In this document: piece after piece, positions 6,381-13,200 of the stretch
How the letters are laid out: each line of letters starts with the position of its first letter
How positions within the stretch are numbered: position 1 is the first letter of the stretch
Assembly (NCBI GenBank): GCA_031279155.1
Contig: JAITJB010000238.1
Location: forward strand, 1 to 16,042
DNA length: 16,042 nt
DNA from: Deltaproteobacteria bacterium
Lineage (GTDB): Bacteria; Desulfobacterota; Desulfarculia; Adiutricales; Adiutricaceae
Reading direction: 5' to 3'
Notes under the pieces: model-generated
Seen by the model: the letters and a program-made list of their open reading frames with translations, nothing else
Databases searched by the model: none
What the model was told of the DNA's origin: nothing
Program-made: the position numbers and the translations under genes

Positions 6381-8318
6381 TTACGGTAGAGGGTTAAATG
6401 TCTCGGATATAATTTTCCATTGATCTTGTTGGACGGCTAATTTCAAGGTCTTTTGACCTCGGTCGCTTACCGAATCGCTTTCATAGACCTGGACAAAGGT
6501 TACTTGGGCCTGATTATTTTGGACAGTGACCTCGATATCGTCAGCTTTAACATTAATAAAGCTAGCCTGGCGCATCAGGCGGCTTCGGTAACGCTTGAAG
6601 GCCAATAAATAGAGCTTTTGATCCGGATAATAGAAATCTTGCGAGTAGTATTGAAAATAGCTATCGGGATCGCGAGCGTTCCAAGCTTTGAGCCAGCCGT
6701 CAACTAAGATGATGGCCTGTCTAGCGTCCAGGGGCTGCTTTGCCTCCGGAGCTTTTACAGCCTCTGGAGTTTGGTCGGAGGCTACAAGAGTTGGTTTATC
6801 AGTCTCTGTAGATGTAGCGGCCTCTGTCGCTTGGGCTTGAGTACTTTCTGAAGGAGCATTTGTCGGCTGAGCTTGAGTGCTTTCTGGAGGAGCCTCTGTC
6901 GCTTGAGCCTTAGTATTTTCTGGCTGCGGGGCTTTAGCCATGGCCCGGGTGTTTTCTTGGGCGCCGGCTGTTTCAGTGGTATCGGTAGCTAAATTTTGGC
7001 TGGCCTTAGGCGGCAAGACCGGGGCGGCGTCACTGGTTTGGCCATCCTGAGTTGTTTGGGTGGCTAGGGCCGCTAAAGTCTGATTAGAGGCGTTTAAGCG
7101 GTTTTCTAAGGCGGCTCTGGCCGTCTCTTCAGCAGCAGCCAAGGCGGCGTTATCTTCATTAATAACAGGTCGGTTTTCGGCAACTAAGGTTTCTGGCGGG
7201 AGGAGGACGCCGGCGCTGGCCACGGCCGCCGGGGCGGTTACCTGGGCTACGGCTAAGGGCGGGGTGGTTAGGGCCAGGTTGCGCTCCTGAGCTGTCAGCC
7301 ACTTGTTGGGCTGAGGACCAGGTAGGGAGCTAAATTCTTCAGCTAAGATCTCATATTGACCGTCGCCAGAGTCAGCTAGGTAGAGGCGTTTGAGGCCCAC
7401 GGAGCTAAAACGATTATCGCCTTTGTAGATCTGATCAAAAGATACGACCAGGGTATCGCGATGGCGGAAGATCTTAAGGTTTTTTAAAGTGACCTCGATC
7501 TTTTGGTAGCTTTGGGCCACTCTTTTTTTGCGGTCCATCCAACCCTGATAGGATAGGCCGTCGGAGTTGACGAAGTCTTTGGAGTATTTGGCGGCGTAAG
7601 AACTATGATCTTTATTGGTCCAGGCTTGCCGCCAACTCTCAACGAAGTTATGGATATCAGTTGACTGCTGTTTTAATTCTGAGATAGGTAGATATTGACC
7701 TTCGTCGTAGACCACAATGGGGGTATCGTAGAGTTTGATGAATTCTTCTAAGGCGGCGATATCGTGGTTTAAGAGCTCAATACAGCCCCTAGAATCAAAA
7801 TCCACCAAGGGCTTATTGATGCCGTGGGTCCAGATGCCGTCGCCACCCCGGCCAATGACTCGGTCGTAGAAATTGGGGTAGTCAATGGGGTAGGCTAGAA
7901 TCCCGTAGATATCAGGGAGCTCAGAGGGGAGGAGCTTTTGGCGGAAAATATAATACCCCTCCGGGGTCTTTTGATCGCCTCGGATGAGCTTATCGCCTTG
8001 GACCATGCCGGTGGAGCACGGTAAGATCTTATCTAACCAGATGCGCCCGCGCCCATCGTGGCGGTAGATATGGAGCTGCTGGATGGCTTTAAAGACTACT
8101 AAGATATAGCCTTCCTTTTCGCCAGGGTCGATTAAAGCGTCGGGAATGGTCTGTTGATCGCTAATTTGTGGGCTAATATTTGATATTTGAGTAGCGGAGA
8201 TATTGGTGTTTTGAGTAGCGTTTAGGGCGTTAGCTTGTCCGGGCCTAAAACCTAAGGCGACAAATAGGGCAAGTAAGGCCATGACGGCCCGAAAAAATGG
8301 ATTAGTGGTCAATCTCAT
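6381..8318 (-). CDS. L,D-transpeptidase-fold enzyme with two NTF2-like domains (Cds6/Csd6 type)
   Basis: Start chosen at the ATG at 8318, giving 645 residues: it yields a clean signal peptide (MRLTTNPFFRAVMALLALF...), overlaps the upstream stop by one base (TAATG) and has GGAG 8 nt before it. A longer frame to 8447 would overlap the upstream gene by 130 nt and put the signal peptide inside the protein. The YkuD domain (about 70-205) has the catalytic histidine and cysteine in THGINKPLVDFDSRGCIE (H165, C179). An NTF2-like domain lies at about 223-330 (FVESWRQAWTNKD) and a second at about 532-645 (VDGWLKAWNARDPDSYF), joined by a 200-residue Ala/Thr/Gln/Pro linker with 12-residue repeats. The family includes cross-linking transpeptidases, but the closest architecture, H. 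pylori Csd6, is an L,D-carboxypeptidase trimming tetrapeptides to tripeptides. Which activity applies here cannot be read from sequence. Confidence 0.88.
   Translation of the reverse strand: MRLTTNPFFRAVMALLALFVALGFRPGQANALNATQNTNISATQISNISPQISDQQTIPDALIDPGEKEGYILVVFKAIQQLHIYRHDGRGRIWLDKILPCSTGMVQGDKLIRGDQKTPEGYYIFRQKLLPSELPDIYGILAYPIDYPNFYDRVIGRGGDGIWTHGINKPLVDFDSRGCIELLNHDIAALEEFIKLYDTPIVVYDEGQYLPISELKQQSTDIHNFVESWRQAWTNKDHSSYAAKYSKDFVNSDGLSYQGWMDRKKRVAQSYQKIEVTLKNLKIFRHRDTLVVSFDQIYKGDNRFSSVGLKRLYLADSGDGQYEILAEEFSSLPGPQPNKWLTAQERNLALTTPPLAVAQVTAPAAVASAGVLLPPETLVAENRPVINEDNAALAAAEETARAALENRLNASNQTLAALATQTTQDGQTSDAAPVLPPKASQNLATDTTETAGAQENTRAMAKAPQPENTKAQATEAPPESTQAQPTNAPSESTQAQATEAATSTETDKPTLVASDQTPEAVKAPEAKQPLDARQAIILVDGWLKAWNARDPDSYFQYYSQDFYYPDQKLYLLAFKRYRSRLMRQASFINVKADDIEVTVQNNQAQVTFVQVYESDSVSDRGQKTLKLAVQQDQWKIISETFNPLP
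6820..6927 (-). repeat. 36-bp in-frame tandem repeat in the interdomain linker
   Basis: Three adjacent 36-bp units (6820-6855, 6856-6891, 6892-6927) encode 12-residue units of the form PPESTQAQPTNA. They extend the flexible linker between the two NTF2-like domains of the L,D-transpeptidase-family protein. Confidence 0.9.
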
Positions 8319-8944
8319 TATTTGGCTCCGCTGGCCAAAGCCGAGGTCAAAGGACCGAGTTCTAACTCGCCGGAAGGCCAGCTGACCGAAAGCGATGAAG
8401 TGGGCGACCAGGGGCCGGGGAAAGTTACGATCAAAACCTTTTCCCACTTATTGAAGATGGGAAAATAGTCAGCTAGAAAATTTTTAGCTATAATTTTGAC
8501 CTCTATGGGCGCGATTATTTTTTGATCGGCTTTAAGGCTGACAATAAAGGGATTATTTTTGAGAAAATCATCGTCGCCCACAAGCTCAGGGGTGTATAAT
8601 CCAACTAGGACGGCGAATTGGCCGTTTTTAGTCCAATCGCTGATCTCTTTTTGGAATCTTGGATCTCTAGGCCATAGTTCGCCAGATTTTGTTAATATCG
8701 GCCCGGTCAAGGGTAGAGCCCGGATGATCACCGGAAAGACCACACCGCGATTATCGGTAAAGAAGATTTCATCTTCCAACCGAGAAGCCGTAAGCGTTTC
8801 CAGCCAAGCCTCCCGGCTTTCGATGGCCTTTTGGCGATTTGGTTCTAATGGGCCGTATTGACAACCCCAACCATAGACCGCCGAAATGGCGGCCAAGGTT
8901 AAGATCAAGCATAGCCGGCGAGGATATTTTAGAAAGTAAGCCAT
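8318..8944 (-). CDS. Small secreted or lipid-anchored protein of unknown function
   Basis: First gene of the minus-strand operon, 208 residues. The N-terminus is an export signal: basic YPRR, then a hydrophobic stretch (about 11-24). C28 in YGWGCQYG could be a lipobox cysteine, but Trp at -2 and Gly at -3 are atypical, so plain secretion is equally possible. The mature part mixes helices and beta strands, with Trp/Pro-rich segments (SGELWPRDPRF, VTFPGPWSP); no known domain was recognised. Its stop overlaps the ATG of the Cds6-like gene (TAATG), so the two are likely made together and the product probably acts in the periplasm with the peptidoglycan enzymes (inference). The ATG at 8944 has only a weak AGG about 8 nt upstream. 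Confidence 0.8.
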   Translation of the reverse strand: MAYFLKYPRRLCLILTLAAISAVYGWGCQYGPLEPNRQKAIESREAWLETLTASRLEDEIFFTDNRGVVFPVIIRALPLTGPILTKSGELWPRDPRFQKEISDWTKNGQFAVLVGLYTPELVGDDDFLKNNPFIVSLKADQKIIAPIEVKIIAKNFLADYFPIFNKWEKVLIVTFPGPWSPTSSLSVSWPSGELELGPLTSALASGAK

Positions 8945-8962
8945 GATTCAGCCTGTAAATAG

Positions 8963-8992
8963 TTAATATCCACAAACAGGTTAACTTTACAA
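8963..8992 (-). promoter_or_regulatory. Candidate sigma-70-like promoter for the minus-strand operon
   Basis: On the minus strand, TTGTAA (8992-8987) is followed after 18 nt by TATTAA (8968-8963), each matching four of six consensus bases. It lies 19 nt ahead of the first ATG of the operon. The match is modest and could be chance in an AT-rich stretch. Confidence 0.3.
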
Positions 8993-9095
8993 CATGTTCG
9001 TAACTTAAGCAAGCCCCCGAGGCGGGCGGCCTATATCAATGGGGGGGAGACCGTCTATGGGTAAAAAACCCTGGTCCATTATACCACTTAAAAGG

Positions 9096-9133
9096 CAGTT
9101 GGTGATAATCCTTCATTTGGCCGCGACCAACTG
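9096..9133. promoter_or_regulatory. Perfect 8-bp dyad upstream of the panE-like gene
   Basis: CAGTTGGT (9096-9103) and ACCAACTG (9126-9133) are exact inverted repeats with centres 30 bp apart, about three helical turns. They lie 62-99 bp before the ATG of the reductase gene. This could be a two-site operator or a long-loop hairpin; the regulator is unknown. Confidence 0.4.
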
Positions 9134-9194
9134 ACACAGTGTAGCAATTTTTTAGATCAAAAATGTTTGTCTAGAGTGATTTTATGGTGACAAT

Positions 9195-10133
9195 ATGCCA
9201 AGGTTAATTTATGTTCTGGGGGCAGGCGCGATGGGCGGACTGTATGCCGCCTATTTATCTAGAGATAAGGCTAATTTAGTCACCTTAATAACCTCTAGGC
9301 CGCAAATGGCTGAGGTTGTCAAGGCCAGAGGTTTAATCGTTCAGACCCCCAAGGGCCCGTTTAAGGCCACAAACTTAAGGGCGACCACTGAGCCAGAGGC
9401 CGAGAGGGGGCCGGCTTCTCTGTTAGTGGTTTTAGTTAAAGCCCCGGATACGGCCCTCTCTCTCAGCCGGGCCCGCCCTTTAGTTGGCCCTGAAACCATG
9501 GTCTTAAGCCTTCAAAACGGCTTAGGTAACCTTGAGGTTATTGGAGATATCGTAGGATCAGATAGGGTCATAGGCGGGGTCAGCTCCTTTGGGGCTCAAA
9601 GCGGCCCAATTGGTGAGGTCATCTTGCGGGGCTATGGTCAGACGATCATAGGGGAGCCTAGCGGCTCAATTAGCCCAAGATTAACTTTATTGGCTGAGAT
9701 ATTAAACCAAGCTTCCCTATCCGCTATTTTAACCGACGATCTTTTAAGCGCTATTTGGACTAAGCTCATCGTCAACGCCGGTATTAACGCTTTGGCGGCC
9801 ATTTTAAGGGCGCCCAACGGGGCTATCGTCGAGCATCCTGAGGCGGCCTCTATTATGGAAGCCGCCGTTAAGGAAGGAACAGAAGTTGCCGCCAAAATTG
9901 GCCTTAAACTGGCTGCTACCGATATGGTAGATTATGTGGCCAATATCTGCCGATTAACTTCAGAAAACTATTGCTCGATGCTACAGGACGTCTTAAGGCA
10001 TAGGCCGACCGAAATAAATGTTATTAACGGAGCTTTGGTCAAAGAAGGATTAAAACAAGGTATACCTACAGAAGTTAACCGTATATTAGCCAATATGGTG
10101 GCGGTTATTGAGCGGACATACCCGGCAAGTTGA
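9195..10133 (+). CDS. panE: Ketopantoate reductase family protein (2-dehydropantoate 2-reductase)
   Basis: The enzyme reduces 2-dehydropantoate to D-pantoate with NADPH in the cytoplasm, a step of pantothenate/CoA synthesis. The 312 residues match the family length. The N-terminal Rossmann motif is GAGAMGG (9-15), followed by LSLQNGLGN (105-113) and GGVSSFGA (127-134). The C-terminal helical domain carries IWTKLIVNAGIN with the catalytic lysine K190 and N194 four residues on, then SMLQD (261-265) and PTEINVING with E273, which correspond to K176, N180 and E256 of E. coli PanE. An earlier ATG at 9184 is out of frame. The gene stands alone between a divergent operon and its own terminator. Many genomes hold PanE paralogues acting on other 2-keto acids, so the exact substrate is likely but not certain. 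Confidence 0.88.
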   Translation: MPRLIYVLGAGAMGGLYAAYLSRDKANLVTLITSRPQMAEVVKARGLIVQTPKGPFKATNLRATTEPEAERGPASLLVVLVKAPDTALSLSRARPLVGPETMVLSLQNGLGNLEVIGDIVGSDRVIGGVSSFGAQSGPIGEVILRGYGQTIIGEPSGSISPRLTLLAEILNQASLSAILTDDLLSAIWTKLIVNAGINALAAILRAPNGAIVEHPEAASIMEAAVKEGTEVAAKIGLKLAATDMVDYVANICRLTSENYCSMLQDVLRHRPTEINVINGALVKEGLKQGIPTEVNRILANMVAVIERTYPAS

Positions 10134-10154
10134 AAGCAAGCACCCTATGAAAGC

Positions 10155-10200
10155 ACTAGCCCCATAATCGACGTTTGTCGATTATGGGGCTAGTTTTTTA
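10155..10200 (+). terminator. Strong rho-independent terminator after the panE-like gene
   Basis: An uninterrupted 18-bp stem (10155-10172 paired with 10177-10194) with a GTTT loop is followed by six T residues. It starts 22 nt after the reductase stop. Read on the minus strand, the stem is followed by TGCTTTC rather than a T-run, so it may only partly stop transcription coming from the pilY1 side. Confidence 0.95.
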
Positions 10201-10211
10201 AGGGGCTAGCC

Positions 10212-10283
10212 GGCTAACAAGCTATCTAAGCTATAGAGGCTACCGGGGCTAACCAAACTATCGCAGTTAACCAAGCTATCATG
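10212..10283. repeat. Degenerate ~18-bp tandem array at the 3' end of pilY1
   Basis: Four units begin near 10212, 10230, 10248 and 10266. The clearest are GCTAACCAAACTATC (10248-10262) and GTTAACCAAGCTATC (10266-10280), with GCTAACAAGCTATC at 10213-10226. The last unit runs into the pilY1 stop codon (10279-10281). The array lies between the panE terminator and pilY1. Confidence 0.65.
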
Positions 10284-13200
10284 GCGCGCCAGGCAGGCCT
10301 TTGGTCAGATCGGCGGGATCTACGCTTAAGCCCATGTCAAGGACCTCGCGCCACCAAAGCGTTCCAGAGACAAAGCCGTCGTAAGAAGCCGGTAGTTCGA
10401 TTTCGTAGGGGCGCTGGTCAATACCTTTGTTACCGTAGATGGTGCTGGTCGTGCCTTTGAGGATATAGGCCTCGGTAGCCTGACCCTTACCGCTACTTAA
10501 GTAGCCAGAGATCATCGTGTACTCTTTGGCGTCGGCTCCTGTGCCTACGGTAATTTTAGTCGGCCACTGCGTTTCCTCAAAATCGTAATCATCCATGTAC
10601 GGCGAGGGTACGCCTGAGAAGGTGTCCACTAAGTACAGATATGAATGGCCTTCAGGGTCGCATAGATCAGATGACGGCTCGTAGGTTGAGACCACCAAGT
10701 TGGAGCGCCCGTTGGGCAGTGGGTCGATTTTGGGCTGCGAGAGGATCATCTCGTAGGTAAGGGTGGTATGACCGGCGTTATTGTAGGCCCAGATGTTTAG
10801 ACCTCTCTTATAGCCGAGGGTAGAAGCGCCTTTTAAGCTCGACACAAGGGACTCGTAGTTGTCGATCCCGGTTACGCCGGTGACCGTACCCTGTCCGAAG
10901 ACCCGGGCGCTGGTAACGTCTACGATCTTCTGGGAGGCTGTTTCCTTGATCTCATCGTAGGTGAGTAAATTTGAGACTTTAGGCTCTTTTAGGCCAAAGA
11001 GGTATTGGGTGTGGTTGGCGTCGCAGGCGGCAACTAAAGTAGCAGTGGTCAAAAGAGAGCACAGTGGGATCCGGTCGTCTTCACTCCAAAGACGGCCAGT
11101 GCCAAAGACGATCCACATGTTGCCGACAGCGTCAGTGGTGGCGTTGACCGAGCCGGTAACCGGCCTATCGGTTTTATACATAGTCGTCAGCCGCCAGTTA
11201 TTTACGCCTACCGGTAGCCCCGCCGAATCCACCATGACTAGGCGCATCAGGGCCCCGCTATCGAGGCGGGCGGCGTTGCGGCTAGTGGTCAGACCGTAAT
11301 AGACCGTGGGGTTATACCAGATGACCTCGCCTGCCGTTGATCCCCGGGTCACTAAATTACTTGACCCTGGGCCCAAGGCTGCGGTCACGAAGGAATCGTT
11401 AAAGAAGGAGTTATCCGGGACCGATTGGCCGGAAGGCATGCCGGCGTTGTCCTGGCCGCCTAAGACTTTCTGTAGAGCGCCGGTATAGGCGTTTATGACG
11501 TAGAGGCGAGCTTTTTGGTTACTTATGCCTTGATAGGCCAGTTCTCCGCCATTGCCAACCGGGGCCTTGGTATTGATAACTTGGCCCATGGAATTGGTAT
11601 AGCTAGTTTCAACGTCAGTGGTCGGGCCGCTGGCTATGATCACGTGCCAGCCGTCGACGCTGGAAACAACAGCCGGTTTACTGACCGTTAAGCCCATGGA
11701 GGGGTCGCTAAACCGCCACAAGAGGATGGGCTCTTTTTCAGGGTCGGTTACGTCAAGGGCAAAGTACTCGGAGTGGAGGTATTTGACAGGGGCAGCCGGG
11801 TTATCGAGCTCGATAGTGCGTCCGCCGAGTCTTAAGCCGCCAATTAAGACAGTCCTCCAGGTCCCATTTTCCCAGTTTTGGCCGTTGGGTAGGATTTTAT
11901 CGAGGCCAGAGGTGTTTTTGATATCAACGACCATGGGTGAGAGATCGACGTAATAGCTGTGAGAATAGCTCGGGTCGGTGGCCCAGGTCAGGTGCGGTAA
12001 GACCGAAGTCGGGATATAGCCCCACAACTCGCTACCGAGTTCGTGTTGGGCGGCCGTAACGCCGCTAATAAAGGAAGACTTCGAGTAGCCTACCGTGCCG
12101 TCGGCTAAGGATCCGTAGAAGCCGACATTGATGGCGTGGAGTATGCCGTCGTTGGAGCCAAAGTAGCTTACTATGCGGCGGCCATTGACCTGATTTTGCT
12201 TATATAAGGAGTAGGAATAATCGCCGTAAAGTAGATCGTAACCAGCTGACGGCTCAGCTACGATAACGGGCTTGGAGTTAATGATGTCGCCTAGCCTCCA
12301 GGTCCTTTGACCAGTGGTATCCCAGGGCGTGCAAGCCGAACGGGAACGCCAGCCCTTGATCTCCTCGCCTGAGGTGAAGCGAATTACATTTTTGACCGTA
12401 TTTAAGGCCCCGGTAGAGTCAGCCGTGGACGGCAGTACCGTCCCGCCGGGGTTTAAGTTGGGGATCCAAGAGCCATCGTCGCCGCTATTTAAATGGGCTC
12501 TGACAATGTGGGTGACGTGCTCGTCGTAAATAAGGTTATTTAAGGCGTCAACTACGCCGGAAGCCGTGGTCCGACCAACTTTAATGTGTATGACGTTACC
12601 TGAGGCCGTGGAGGCTTGGACCTGGCCGGCAGCCAGATTGCTGACGATTTCAAACTTGATGGCCGTCATGCCGTGGGGCGGCTTACCGACGGCGGCAACG
12701 TGTAACTCTTTGCAGACCTTATGATCGGCGCCGCACTTGAGGGCGGCTACGGTATCGCAGGCTTCAGTGCCAGTAAAGGTCACCGGGCTAGCTAAGGTGT
12801 AGCCTTGGGCTATAAACGGGGCCAGATTGTCGGCGTTAGACACATTAAAAAGGTGAGAAGAAAGGCTAACCGGGGCGGCAAAGCCGGCGTCCGGTTCTGG
12901 TATGGTTCCGGTGTAAGAGTAGAGGCGGCGACCAGGGGTAGTGGAACTAAAGGCCCGAGAAGTTTCAAATGAGCCGTTGGGTATGGCGCTTATGATGTCG
13001 GAAGAGTCCCAAACAGTTTTTAGATCGTAAATGGAAAAGCTGTTGGAGGTGGGGTAGAGCACTAATTCATCGCCTATGCCCTTGGGATCGTCATAGAGCT
13101 CAATTTTAGAGCCCTCCGAACCATCGGTTGCGGCGACAAATTTGACTATGCGGTCAAACTTGGGATCGAGTTTGGAGTTGCGTAAGGTGTCTTCCCTGGG

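Larger units (their letters stand above)
8945..9194. other. Divergent intergenic region between the operon and the panE-like gene
   Basis: This 250-bp gap must hold the promoters for both directions. The operon-side half is AT-rich. The middle has a C5 run (9014-9018) and a G7 run (9041-9047) that could pair. The panE side holds a dyad (9096-9133) and a small ACAC-A-GTGT palindrome (9134-9142). No ORF or known RNA was recognised. No convincing -35/-10 pair was found for the panE-like gene, though CTGACA at 9131-9136 is a possible -35 element. Confidence 0.6.

Noticed and set aside
6820..6927. CRISPR-like array from repeated 36-bp units
   Set aside because: The units are directly adjacent with no spacers and encode an in-frame linker.
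8769..8975. 68-codon minus-strand frame overlapping the secreted-protein gene
   Set aside because: Its translation has no signal peptide or domain, and the overlapping 208-codon frame has an export signal and coupled stop.
9059..9071. GGGT-A5-ACCC hairpin as a terminator or attenuator
   Set aside because: The stem is only four base pairs and no T-run follows.
9184..9186. Earlier ATG for the panE-like gene
   Set aside because: It is out of frame with the reductase; ATG at 9195 gives the Rossmann motif at the usual distance from the N-terminus.
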